NCBI GenBank assembly: GCA_007745635.1 | Contig: CP036272.1 | Location: 2,719,086-2,783,085 of the forward strand | Length of the DNA: 64,000 bases | Direction of reading: 5' to 3' | Origin: Stieleria bergensis | Lineage (GTDB): Bacteria > Planctomycetota > Planctomycetia > Pirellulales > Pirellulaceae | In this document: one piece after another, positions 26,465-34,869 of the stretch | How the letters are laid out: every line of letters begins with the position of its first letter | Numbering within the stretch: the stretch's first letter is position 1 | Made by a program: the position numbers and the translations under genes | The notes under the pieces: generated by a model | The model's database searches: none | What the model saw: only the letters and a program-made list of their open reading frames with translations | What the model was told of the DNA's origin: nothing

Positions 26465-26959
26465 ATGGCTCGCAGGGTCTACTTTGCATTCCACTATCAA
26501 AACGATATCAGCCGTGTGAACGTCGTGCGCAACAGTTGGCTTACTCACAAAGATCGAGAGTCGGCGGGATTCTTTGATGCTTCCCTCTGGGAGACGGCTA
26601 AGAAGAATGGTGATGCTGGCATTAGGCGAATGATTCAAAACGGTCTGGACGGTACTTCTGTGACTGTTTTTCTCCTCGGCTCTGAAACAGCACGGCGTCC
26701 TTGGGTGAGGTTTGAGCTTGAAGAGAGCTACAAAAGAGGAAATGGAATGCTGGCGATTCGGATCAACGGAATAAAGAGCCTTCAGGGGCTCACAAGCGCA
26801 AACGGTGAAAACATTTTTGCGACATTCACGATCAACGATGCTCAGGGGAACCAGCGGTATCTCAGTGACTATTACAGCCTGTATGATTGGGGACTGAATG
26901 ACGGCTACAGGAACATAGGAACATGGGTCGAACAAGCAGCAAAAGCTGCTGGCAGATAG
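26465..26959 (+). CDS. thsB: Thoeris TIR sensor ThsB, first copy
   Basis: The 164-residue protein is a stand-alone TIR-like (DUF1863) domain: RRVYFAFHYQNDISRVN at the start, TSVTVFLLGSETARRPW, then VRFELEESYKRGNGMLAIRI with the likely catalytic Glu84. ThsB makes a cyclic ADP-ribose isomer when it recognises phage proteins and so activates ThsA. It begins 10 bases after thsA with GGAGACGAT just upstream of the ATG. It is only partly similar to the second copy downstream, so the two probably respond to different triggers. Confidence 0.9.
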   Translation: MARRVYFAFHYQNDISRVNVVRNSWLTHKDRESAGFFDASLWETAKKNGDAGIRRMIQNGLDGTSVTVFLLGSETARRPWVRFELEESYKRGNGMLAIRINGIKSLQGLTSANGENIFATFTINDAQGNQRYLSDYYSLYDWGLNDGYRNIGTWVEQAAKAAGR

Positions 26960-27002
26960 CAGAAGACGAATCCAGAAGCAAAACTTTTTTGAGGAATGAC
27001 AA

Positions 27003-27449
27003 ATGGCCCGACGTGTATTTTTCAGTTTTCACTATCAACGTGATATTTGGCGAGTAAACCAGATTCGCAGCATTCCAAACGTAACGGGCGTTGCGGCTGC
27101 TGGATGGGCAGATGCGTCACTCTGGGAAGAGGCGAAGAAGAAAGGTGATGCAGCGATCAAAAAAATGATTGACGATGGGCTGAAGAACACAAGCGTCACG
27201 ATTGTCTGCATCGGCTACAAGACGGCGGGAAGGAAATATGTCAATTACGAGATCGAGAAGTCGATTGAACGTGGAAATGGGATTCTCGGGTTGAAAATTC
27301 ATCACCTGAAGGACAAGGACGGCAACATCGATCCTGAAGGGCTGATTCCTGCAAAACTGACCAGTGCAGGGGCAAAGGTCTATAAATACGACAACATGAC
27401 TAAGTTGGCAGAGTGGGTCGAAGCTGCTGCGAAGGCGGCTGGAAAGTAG
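27003..27449 (+). CDS. thsB: Thoeris TIR sensor ThsB, second copy
   Basis: This 148-residue TIR-like domain is related to the previous gene. Common features are RRVFFSFHYQRDIWRVNQIR, SLWEEAKKKGDAAIKKMID, TSVTIVCIGYKTAGRKYV, and NYEIEKSIERGNGILGLKI with Glu83 at the catalytic place. The C-terminal part after residue 100 differs strongly from the first copy. Thoeris loci often have several ThsB genes for one ThsA, each with its own phage range. It starts 43 bases after the first copy and ends 8 bases before the lipase gene. Confidence 0.9.
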   Translation: MARRVFFSFHYQRDIWRVNQIRSIPNVTGVAAAGWADASLWEEAKKKGDAAIKKMIDDGLKNTSVTIVCIGYKTAGRKYVNYEIEKSIERGNGILGLKIHHLKDKDGNIDPEGLIPAKLTSAGAKVYKYDNMTKLAEWVEAAAKAAGK

Positions 27450-27457
27450 GAAGACTC

Positions 27458-28666
27458 ATGGAAAGCGAAAACTCATCAGTGCCGTTTACAGGGTGGCGAT
27501 CAAATCTTGCGGCATTGGTGGCAGGAGCGATTCTTTTCGGATTGATCGCCAACGCCACAGGCATGTGGCCCTATGTGCTCATACTTTGCGCAGCCATAGT
27601 TTTTGTCTCTTTAATACGATTCGTTCCTGAAAAAACATCACGGGTTATGTTCGTCGGTGGCATCGGAGGATGTCTGGGTGTGGCTGCGGTGATCATGGCT
27701 GGTTTGTTCGCAAGCCCCTCAAACGACGGCGTGGACATCGAAGATAGAACAGATTGGGAACCGCCCAAAGAAGAATTGAGTCCACAAGAACTACTCGCAC
27801 TTGATTGGTCGTCATACGATCTAAATGCCCATTGGCCCGTCGCCAGCTTGATGCTTGAGCTTTCTGATATTGCCTACCTTCCGCCTTCAACAGCCAGAGC
27901 GAAAATTCAAGAACTTGGATGGGAATCAGAGTCGATCAACGCTGGTTCCATGCAAGGTTACGTCATCGATGCTGGTGACGATTCCATCGTGACATTTCGT
28001 GGCACTGAGGGGCACGAGTATGACATCGTTCAAGACCTCCGATTTATTGGAGTGAATACTGAACAGGGCTCGATGCACGGAGGCTTCGCCAAGGGTTACG
28101 ACTTGATGCACGATCAAGTGGTCGAACTTCTGAAGCGATACCAGACAAAGCGTGTTTGGCTGACTGGTCATAGTTTGGGAGGTGGATTGGCGGTCGTGTG
28201 CGCTCACCGATTGCTGGAAGAATCCACTTACCCAATTGCTGGCATGATGACTTTTGGGCAACCGAAAGTTGTTCGAAGCCAATTGGCGGGATACCTTGGA
28301 CCGAAACTAAGCGGCAAATATGTTTTCTTCGTGAATGACATGGACCCAGTGACTCGTGTGATCAGCCCCTATGAACACTTCGGACACATGGTGCGATGGA
28401 ACGACAACGACATCGAGCGATCACAAATGTTGTTGATGTCAACAGGGCCAGACTCTCCCGCCGCAGGACAAGAGGCTGGGTACATTGAAGAGATGACTCA
28501 TGCGGATTTCCAAGAGCTTCTTCGTTCTGTTGAAGAATCGAGCACGCCAAAGTTCGACGAGAACGGCAATCAATTGGTCCAAGGTTTCGTTCCAAACGTT
28601 TTCGATCACTACCTCGATGCCTATCGGGAAATGCTCGATCAATTACGGACTCATTCGAATCGGTAG
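27458..28666 (+). CDS. Membrane-anchored class 3 lipase-like protein
   Basis: The 402-residue protein starts with three hydrophobic helices (about residues 16-35, 37-54, 63-85). A soluble Lipase_3 domain follows: DDSIVTFRGTEGHEYDIVQD near residue 174, HGGFAKGYDLMHDQV, nucleophile elbow WLTGHSLGGGLAVVCA with Ser239, an acid in VNDMDPVTR (about 297) and His307 in YEHFGH. Such enzymes hydrolyse acylglycerols or phospholipids. The start ATG has AGGAAG upstream and lies 8 bases after the second thsB, so it shares its transcript. A link to defence, as a membrane-damaging effector, is inferred from position only. Confidence 0.82.
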   Translation: MESENSSVPFTGWRSNLAALVAGAILFGLIANATGMWPYVLILCAAIVFVSLIRFVPEKTSRVMFVGGIGGCLGVAAVIMAGLFASPSNDGVDIEDRTDWEPPKEELSPQELLALDWSSYDLNAHWPVASLMLELSDIAYLPPSTARAKIQELGWESESINAGSMQGYVIDAGDDSIVTFRGTEGHEYDIVQDLRFIGVNTEQGSMHGGFAKGYDLMHDQVVELLKRYQTKRVWLTGHSLGGGLAVVCAHRLLEESTYPIAGMMTFGQPKVVRSQLAGYLGPKLSGKYVFFVNDMDPVTRVISPYEHFGHMVRWNDNDIERSQMLLMSTGPDSPAAGQEAGYIEEMTHADFQELLRSVEESSTPKFDENGNQLVQGFVPNVFDHYLDAYREMLDQLRTHSNR

Positions 28667-28804
28667 GTTCGAGACTTTGTTGTATCACCACGATGGTAAG
28701 ACTTGCGTGTTCCCAACCTGTACGGCAATCGCAGTATCAAGCCATTGATCATTCAATTGAGGTGTTTTCCGATGAATCGACTTACTGGACACCGGAGTAG
28801 TTAA

Positions 28805-29659
28805 GTGAGCGATCCGGCATCCATCAACGTCCTTCTCACCCAAGCCCAGCGCAAAGTCGTTGCTGATCTTCTGCCGAAATTCTCCGACCGTCTGAAGCTC
28901 GACGAGAAGAATCCTCGCACGATCTCCTTCACTTCAAAAGAAATTGAATCGATCCGAGATAAGGCTGCGGCTGCTCGCCCCCATGCCAAAAACGGCATGA
29001 TCCGAAACTCTCTGCGGCATGTCGTCGATGCCGTCACCAAAGCCCTCGAAGAAGTCGAAGGCATCGGTTCGATTCCTGCCTCCGAGCGTGTCTACCAATT
29101 CAAGATCACGCTACTTGAATCCCAACCTCCAATCTGGCGACGAATTCAGGTCAAAGACTCGACGTTGGACAAGTTCCACGAACGCATCCAGACGGCAATG
29201 GGATGGACGAACTCAAACCTTCATCGGTTCGAGATCGAGAACGAACGCTACGGTGATCCTGAACTACTCGATGATGGGTTCGAAGACTTCGAGTGTGTCG
29301 ATTCGACCGTAACGAAGATCAGCGAGATCATCCCCAAAGATGGCAATCGATTCCAATTCCTTTACAAGTACGACTTCGGTGACGGTTGGGAACACGAAGT
29401 CTTATTCGAGGGGTGCTTGAAAGCCGAGAAAGGTGGTCGGTATCCCGTGTGTGTTGAAGGTGAAAGGAATTGTCCACCAGAAGATGTTGGTGGAGTCTGG
29501 GGCTATGCCGAGTTCCTTGAAGCCATCGCCAATCCGAAACACGAGCAGCATGATGATTTTGTAGAATGGGCAGGCGACTTCGATTCTAAAGAGTTCGATG
29601 CTGGCGAAACAACCAAGACCATGCGGCGTGGATTGCCGGAATGGAGGCAGTACAGATGA
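28805..29659 (+). CDS. Plasmid pRiA4b ORF-3-like protein
   Basis: The 284-residue protein has a helical N-terminal part (residues 1-95) and a C-terminal domain with VYQFKITLLESQPPIWRRIQ, FHERIQTAMGWTNSNLHRFE and KYDFGDGWEHEVLFEG, characteristic of the pRiA4b ORF-3 (IS1096 TnpR-like) family. Members are spread by plasmids and islands; the function is unknown. The GTG start has GGAG seven bases upstream. Its stop overlaps the ATG of the following gene (ATGA), joining it to the nucleotide-modification-associated pair. Confidence 0.85.
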   Translation: MSDPASINVLLTQAQRKVVADLLPKFSDRLKLDEKNPRTISFTSKEIESIRDKAAAARPHAKNGMIRNSLRHVVDAVTKALEEVEGIGSIPASERVYQFKITLLESQPPIWRRIQVKDSTLDKFHERIQTAMGWTNSNLHRFEIENERYGDPELLDDGFEDFECVDSTVTKISEIIPKDGNRFQFLYKYDFGDGWEHEVLFEGCLKAEKGGRYPVCVEGERNCPPEDVGGVWGYAEFLEAIANPKHEQHDDFVEWAGDFDSKEFDAGETTKTMRRGLPEWRQYR

Positions 29660-30438
29660 GAAAAGGCCACTGCGGAAGTACGACGGCGAAGACCGTGACT
29701 GGCTGCCCATCGACCAAAGACCTCCGAACGGTCCAACCCTTTCCGACTAGCGGCCAGATTTATACGAATTTTGGATTGACACTCCCGACACTAGAAAAAC
29801 AGATCGGCATGGAAGCGGGTAAAGCGTACTCCTATGTTCTCAGCACGGTGAAACCCGACCACGACAAACTCAGATTCGAGCAGCACGGTTCAGCACCAAA
29901 CTTTCAGGGAGGATTGCTGACACTTTGCACATGTAAGCACCAGATGCGAGCGAATCGATCCGCTGACGATTGGCAGGGTATCTGGATCGCTGGCTTCACG
30001 AGTCGCACGATCTACGACGGGAAACACTGGCTGTTCTACCTCGCTAGGATCGACTCAGCACACGAATCACACGCCGATCTATGGCAAGCGATGAAGGCTC
30101 GAACTCGTAATGCCAAGGTCGCTGATCGTCACTTCCTTGGTGATATCTTCAGGCCGAAATCGCCTCTGCCCACGGGCAGCGCACGATTCACACCCAATCG
30201 TTACATCACACCGTCTGCACATGCCCATCGCCAGCATCGAGGAGACAGAGGTTGGCGAAACGACATCAACTATCGACACGCAGACAGGTACAGACACCCG
30301 CCGTTGTTGGTTGCTGATCCGAGCATGACCTTCATTTGGGACGAACCGCTGATCTTCTTTGCACGCAACCACTGCCGCAATTTTTACAAATGGTCGTCAT
30401 TCTCTGAACTCGTTTCCAATTTGAGGGCGTCGAGATGA
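29656..30438 (+). CDS. NMAD2-like protein (nucleotide modification associated domain)
   Basis: This 260-residue protein has YSYVLSTVKPDHDKLRF near residue 55, then LLTLCTCKHQMRANRSADDW with a Cys pair and basic residues, GIWIAGFTSRTI, and a C-terminal part ending in RNHCRNFYKW. This resembles the NMAD2/NMAD5 group, which occurs in operons for modified nucleotides or their sensing. The assignment rests on a few motifs, with the neighbouring NMAD3 gene as support. ATG 29656 is chosen because it overlaps the previous stop. Confidence 0.55.
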   Translation: MRKGHCGSTTAKTVTGCPSTKDLRTVQPFPTSGQIYTNFGLTLPTLEKQIGMEAGKAYSYVLSTVKPDHDKLRFEQHGSAPNFQGGLLTLCTCKHQMRANRSADDWQGIWIAGFTSRTIYDGKHWLFYLARIDSAHESHADLWQAMKARTRNAKVADRHFLGDIFRPKSPLPTGSARFTPNRYITPSAHAHRQHRGDRGWRNDINYRHADRYRHPPLLVADPSMTFIWDEPLIFFARNHCRNFYKWSSFSELVSNLRASR

Positions 30439-31172
30439 ACAGGAAGGCTGTGCTTCTTCGTGTCGGGATTGATTCAGGCTGCGGCGGCATTCAGAGTCCG
30501 CTGTTCGCTGACGGCTCCTTTGAATTTGTCTGTATTCCCGACAACAAGCAGGTAAGCATCCACAGGTACGGCAACCTCGTCGGAAAGAACGGTCGCCCTC
30601 ATTCTGACTATTTCCCAGTCCGAAAGCAGGAATCGGTTGCCAAGAAGTGTATTCACCTTGACCCGGAATTTGAGACCTTCACCTACGGCGACCCGACTAC
30701 ACCGAAACGCTCATTGCGAAAACTGGAAAGAGGTGACTACCTGATTTTTTACTGCGGGTTGCAGGAGTGGGACGAGGAAACTGGCTGGCATACTGACACG
30801 CCTCCTGCTCTATACCTTGCTGGCTATTTCGTGGTTGAACTGGCTGGCATGGCAGCGGACTTCACGAAGACGACACTGAAGAAGGAGTTTGGCAAGAACT
30901 TCCATGTTCGCTACCCAACCGTCTTCGAAAAACAGCATGATGATCTGGTGTTGGTCAAAGGAGGCCCGGAAAGCCGCCTGCTGGAGAAGGCCCATCGAAT
31001 CAGTTCTGTCGGGGAGGATCGAGCCGGAAAACCGCTGAAGGTGCTGTCACCACAGATGCAAAAGGTATTTGGCACCTTCGGCGGCAGGGTCTCAATCCAG
31101 CGAAGTCCGCCACGATGGGTGGAACCGGAATTCGTTGAGAAGGCGATCAAATTTGTTACGAAGTTATCATGA
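30435..31172 (+). CDS. NMAD3-like protein (nucleotide modification associated domain 3)
   Basis: The 245-residue protein starts RKAVLLRVGIDSGCGGIQSP, followed by FADGSFEFVCIPDNKQVSIH, LDPEFETFTYGDPTTPKRSL and LERGDYLIFYCGLQEW, in the order typical of NMAD3. This domain is found with genes of DNA or nucleotide modification, and its biochemical activity is not known to me. It overlaps the stop of the NMAD2-like gene by 4 bases and the start of a truncated third gene by 4 bases, so three genes once formed a coupled set. Confidence 0.7.
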   Translation: MNRKAVLLRVGIDSGCGGIQSPLFADGSFEFVCIPDNKQVSIHRYGNLVGKNGRPHSDYFPVRKQESVAKKCIHLDPEFETFTYGDPTTPKRSLRKLERGDYLIFYCGLQEWDEETGWHTDTPPALYLAGYFVVELAGMAADFTKTTLKKEFGKNFHVRYPTVFEKQHDDLVLVKGGPESRLLEKAHRISSVGEDRAGKPLKVLSPQMQKVFGTFGGRVSIQRSPPRWVEPEFVEKAIKFVTKLS

Positions 31173-31270
31173 CCTTCGACCTCCGCATTGGCATCGATTA
31201 CTCAGGCAGGGAAACGCCAACTTCCCGCACACCGGCGTTGCAGGTCTACTCCAAGGCAATCACTTCATGA
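31169..31270 (+). pseudogene. N-terminal remnant (33 codons) of a third gene of the NMAD set
   Basis: ATG overlaps the stop of the NMAD3-like gene (ATGA) and encodes TFDLRIGIDYSGRETPTSRT followed by PALQVY before stopping at 31270. The D-Y-S-G start looks like the first strand of a DUF429/RNase H-fold protein that begins 'RIGIDYSGAxTP', so the gene appears to be cut after about 28 residues. The next gene starts with ATG 31267 in another frame and is unrelated. I infer a deletion that joined this start to foreign DNA. Confidence 0.6.
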
Positions 31271-31740
31271 ATGGCAACTACCGACATACGCAGCGAGCGC
31301 CGCTCTGCTTGCTCGTCTACGGCACAGCCGTCATGTTCCTCGTGTTGGGCTGCGTCTTGCGCAACGAGCCGGTGATTCAATGGGTTTTTCCACTCACTGG
31401 CTTGCTGATGCTCATTCTTGCCGCTTCGTTGCATCATCTCACGGTCGAAGACGAAGGAGACCGACTTACGATCAGTTTCGGGCCAATCCCTTTGTTTCGA
31501 CGATCAATCAAGTACGAGAACATCGCCAGCGTCGAAATTGGGCGGACAACAATCCTCGACGGTTGGGGCATCCACATGAGTTTCCGAGGAGGCTGGGTTT
31601 GGAATGTCTGGGGTCGAGACTGTGTAGTGCTGCGGTTGCGAAAGGGTATCCTACGAGTAGGAACAGATGACGCCGATCAGCTTTCGGAGTTTCTGAATCG
31701 CCGATTAACTGAGCAAGAACCCACTTCAAGAGGAAGATAA
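31267..31740 (+). CDS. Two-helix membrane protein with PH-like C-terminal part
   Basis: This 157-residue protein has a transmembrane hairpin at residues 12-57 (LCLLVYGTAVMFLVLGCVL; QWVFPLTGLLMLILAASL) and a soluble beta-rich domain with IPLFRRSIKYENIASVEIGR. This pattern is frequent in bacterial PH-like membrane proteins of unknown role. Its ATG overlaps the stop of the 33-codon remnant. No functional link to neighbours can be seen; it ends 3 bases before the CIA30 gene. Confidence 0.7.
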   Translation: MNGNYRHTQRAPLCLLVYGTAVMFLVLGCVLRNEPVIQWVFPLTGLLMLILAASLHHLTVEDEGDRLTISFGPIPLFRRSIKYENIASVEIGRTTILDGWGIHMSFRGGWVWNVWGRDCVVLRLRKGILRVGTDDADQLSEFLNRRLTEQEPTSRGR

Positions 31741-31743
31741 CAC

Positions 31744-32331
31744 ATGATTCCACGAACGCTGCTGCTGATCGTCTTTCTTGGGGGCTCGCCACTCATGGCC
31801 GAGGATCGCATCTTGTTTAAGTTCGACCAGCCAGAATCCGCCAAGGCATGGCAGACCGTCAACGATGGCGTGATGGGTGGCCGCTCCGATGGCCGCTTCA
31901 AAATCAACGATGAAAAGAACATGGAGTTCTTCGGAACGCTGTCGCTGGAGAACAACGGCGGCTTCGCATCGGTGAGATCGAGAGAAGCCAAGTTGGGGCT
32001 CGAAAAAGACGATTCAATTGTGATTCGAGTTCGTGGCGACGGTCGTGATTACACCTTCCGTCTCGATGTGCCAAGGAGCATCGGGAGACTTTCTTATCGA
32101 CAGTCGTTCAAAACCAAGAAGGACGAATGGATCGAAGTGACGTTGCCAATGGAGAAGTTTGTGGCAACTTGGCGAGGACGAGTGTTTCCGAATGAGAAGT
32201 TTGATCCCAGCAACGTAACTGGAATGGGAATTCAACTCAGTGACAAGAAGCCGGGACCATTCAAGCTGGAAGTCGAGTGGATCAAGGCCAGTCAGTTGAC
32301 GCCTCAAACATCAAATCCAGATTCAGAATGA
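31744..32331 (+). CDS. Secreted CIA30-family protein
   Basis: The 195-residue protein has a signal peptide (LLLIVFLGGSPLMAE) and then WQTVNDGVMGGRSDGRFKI near residue 35, the hallmark of the CIA30 (NDUFAF1-like) fold, and a strand ending FKLEVEWIKA. Bacterial CIA30 proteins have a carbohydrate-binding-like jelly roll and unknown function; respiratory complex I assembly is the role of the mitochondrial relative only. It lies in a run of closely spaced genes on the plus strand. Confidence 0.85.
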   Translation: MIPRTLLLIVFLGGSPLMAEDRILFKFDQPESAKAWQTVNDGVMGGRSDGRFKINDEKNMEFFGTLSLENNGGFASVRSREAKLGLEKDDSIVIRVRGDGRDYTFRLDVPRSIGRLSYRQSFKTKKDEWIEVTLPMEKFVATWRGRVFPNEKFDPSNVTGMGIQLSDKKPGPFKLEVEWIKASQLTPQTSNPDSE

Positions 32332-32348
32332 TTTCAAAAGGGAACCAC

Positions 32349-32999
32349 ATGACACACATCAAAATCGTTGCAACAATCGTCGCATTTTTTGCCGTTACAG
32401 CGTTCGTCTGGGCCTCGGAGTCGGAAGGGATTCGAGCGAAGGCTAAAGCGATGCAGCGGGAAGCTGCCGAACTCGCCGAACGTGGGTACAAAGAAGAAGC
32501 CGAGAACCTTGAGCGCAAATCTATGGCTTTGCTCGAAGAAGCCGAACATCTGGAGCGTCACCGTCCGAATCAACGTGAAGCCGATATTCGTGAAATGGAA
32601 GAACGGCTGGAGAGGCTGCGATTGGAAGAGAGGGAACTGGACCGGATCGGCGGCAAGGAAGAACGACTTGGCGACGTTCGCCGTGAAGCTGAAAGAGTCG
32701 AACGAGAATTACATGAGATTTCCCATGATGAGCACCACGAACACGATAGTTCGCCCGAAGATATTGCCCGCCGTTTGGAACACATGCGGATCGCTGTCGA
32801 GCACCTCAACCATGCTGGATTGCACGACATCGCAGAACATGTCGCAGAAAGAGCGGAGGCCACAGAGCGAGAATTACACGAGCATCATCGCCATCACGAC
32901 GGCGATCCGATCCATGCGATCATGAAACAACTGGACGAGATTCGGCACGAGGTTGGGCGACTGCGTGATGAAGTGAATGAACTCAGGGAGAAGCGGTAA
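32349..32999 (+). CDS. Secreted Glu/His-rich coiled-coil protein
   Basis: The 216-residue product has a signal peptide (IVATIVAFFAVTAFVWAS) and then a long uninterrupted helical region of heptad type full of Glu and Arg (MEERLERLRLEERELDRIGG). It has two His-rich spots, HDEHHEHDSS near residue 125 and HEHHRHHDGDP near 185, which could bind metal ions. No family beyond coiled coil. The TAA stop overlaps the ATG of the next gene (TAATG), indicating co-translation with the GH5-GDPD fusion. Confidence 0.7.
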   Translation: MTHIKIVATIVAFFAVTAFVWASESEGIRAKAKAMQREAAELAERGYKEEAENLERKSMALLEEAEHLERHRPNQREADIREMEERLERLRLEERELDRIGGKEERLGDVRREAERVERELHEISHDEHHEHDSSPEDIARRLEHMRIAVEHLNHAGLHDIAEHVAERAEATERELHEHHRHHDGDPIHAIMKQLDEIRHEVGRLRDEVNELREKR

Positions 33000-34852
33000 T
33001 GTCCCCGCTGTGGAAGTCCCTTGCCTTTGTTGCGCTCATTGCTTGCGTACCATCGGTACGTAGCTCAGCGACAGATTTGGAATGGGCCCGAGTCTCGGAA
33101 GATGGCAGGGGCTTCGTACTTGGCGATTCGGGGAGACCATTCATTCCATGGGGATTCAACTACGATCATGAAGGCGACGGGCAACTCCTCGAAGACTATT
33201 GGGACGACAAATGGCCCACGGTTGAATCAGCATTTCGGGAGATGAAAGAGCTTGGGGCCAATGTGGTCCGCATTCATCTTCAGTTCGGCACGTTCATGGA
33301 GAGTCCGACCGAACCACGGCAGCATTCTCTTAGTCAACTTGCCCGGCTCGTGAGATTGGCCGAACAAACGGAGTTGTACATCGATCTCACCGGGCTCGGC
33401 TGCTACCACAAACAGGACGTACCGGAATGGTACGACAAACTGCCCGAGCAGGATCGCTGGGCAGCGCAGGCCGTCTTCTGGGAAGCCGTCGCCAAGACAT
33501 GCGCCGACAGTCCAGCCATCTTCTGCTACGACCTTATGAACGAACCGGTTGTTCCCGGTGGAGACAAGAAGCGTGACGATTGGCTCGGGCCGGGATTCGG
33601 TGATAAGCACTTCGTGCAGTTCATCGCTTTGGACCGGAAAAACAGGAACCGGCCAGACGTTGCCCGGAATTGGATTCGTAACCTAGTCATGGCGATCCGC
33701 AAGCACGATAAACGGCATCTCATAACAGTGGGCCTCGTCCCGTGGAGTCTGGATCGGCCCGGTCTGACTTCTGGGTTCGTCCCTGACAAGATCGCCGCCG
33801 ACCTCGACTTTATCGCAATGCACATCTATCCCGAAAAGGGGAAGGTGGCTGATGCCATTGAGACCGTGAGAGGATTTGCGGCAGTAGGCAAGCCGGTCGT
33901 CATTGAAGAAACCTTCGTCCTGAAATGCGGTGCCGACGAACTGGAAGAATTTATCGACGCATCACGTCCATTTGCTACTGGCTGGATTGGCTTCTACTGG
34001 GGCAAGACACCGGACGAGATACGCCCAGCAAAGACGATCCCGGAGGCTCTCACATTAAGTTGGCTGGAGTTGTTTCAGAAGAAACGCAGTCAGGTTCTTG
34101 GACATGCTTTACTTGCAAATGGCGTCACCGCACATCGGGGCAATTCGGGCGAGTATCCCGAGAACACGATGCCCGCATTCCAAAGCGGGATTGATGTTGG
34201 AGCCGACTGGATCGAACTCGACATCTTTCGCACCAAGGATGGCCAGCTTGTCGTCACACATGATCGGACGACAAATCGTGTCGGAGATCAGGATATTGTC
34301 GTTGCAGAAGCCGTATACGAAGAACTGGCAGAGGTTGATGTCGCCACCGATTTTCGGCAACGAACCGGCAAGACCGTGGCAGAATGTCCGCCACAGCGAA
34401 TTCCGCTGCTGAAAGATGTTCTGCGGTTGGTCATGAAGCAGGACCGCACCCGAGTATCCATCCAGCCCAAGATGGACTGCGTGGCCGATGCTGAGGTGTT
34501 ACTCAAAGAGATGAAAGCCGAGCGATGGGTCGGATTCAACGACGGGAATCTTGAGTACATGACCGAGGTGAAACGGCTTGCACTTGACATCCCCGTGTTC
34601 TGGGACCGAGGCAAAGACACAAACATCGATGCCGACATTGCCATCGCCAAGAAGCATGGCTTCGAGGCTTTGGTCGTGCAACATGAAGGCGTCACAACCG
34701 AAAAGGTGCAGAAGATCAATGCCGCAGGGATCGAGGTCGGCGCATGGACTGTGAATGACCGGGCCACCATGAAGCGGCTGCTTGCCGCTGGTGTCGAACG
34801 AATCTATACAGATCACCCTCGCCTGCTTCTCTTGTTGAAGTCGGAGCAGTAA
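32999..34852 (+). CDS. Secreted fusion of GH5-like glycosidase and glycerophosphodiester phosphodiesterase
   Basis: This 617-residue protein has a signal peptide (SLAFVALIACVPSVRSSA). A TIM barrel of glycoside hydrolase family 5 type spans about residues 30-350, with CYDLMNEPVV as acid/base Glu and KPVVIEETFV as nucleophile Glu. A GDPD barrel spans about 365-615, with TAHRGNSGEYPENTMPAF, DWIELDIFRTKDGQLVVTHD and VGAWTVND carrying its His, Glu and Asp residues. One enzyme would cut beta-glycosides and the other glycerophosphodiesters. The fusion is unusual; both halves keep their active-site motifs. It follows the coiled-coil gene with overlap. Confidence 0.85.
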   Translation: MSPLWKSLAFVALIACVPSVRSSATDLEWARVSEDGRGFVLGDSGRPFIPWGFNYDHEGDGQLLEDYWDDKWPTVESAFREMKELGANVVRIHLQFGTFMESPTEPRQHSLSQLARLVRLAEQTELYIDLTGLGCYHKQDVPEWYDKLPEQDRWAAQAVFWEAVAKTCADSPAIFCYDLMNEPVVPGGDKKRDDWLGPGFGDKHFVQFIALDRKNRNRPDVARNWIRNLVMAIRKHDKRHLITVGLVPWSLDRPGLTSGFVPDKIAADLDFIAMHIYPEKGKVADAIETVRGFAAVGKPVVIEETFVLKCGADELEEFIDASRPFATGWIGFYWGKTPDEIRPAKTIPEALTLSWLELFQKKRSQVLGHALLANGVTAHRGNSGEYPENTMPAFQSGIDVGADWIELDIFRTKDGQLVVTHDRTTNRVGDQDIVVAEAVYEELAEVDVATDFRQRTGKTVAECPPQRIPLLKDVLRLVMKQDRTRVSIQPKMDCVADAEVLLKEMKAERWVGFNDGNLEYMTEVKRLALDIPVFWDRGKDTNIDADIAIAKKHGFEALVVQHEGVTTEKVQKINAAGIEVGAWTVNDRATMKRLLAAGVERIYTDHPRLLLLLKSEQ

Positions 34853-34869
34853 CCCGACAACCGGAAATC

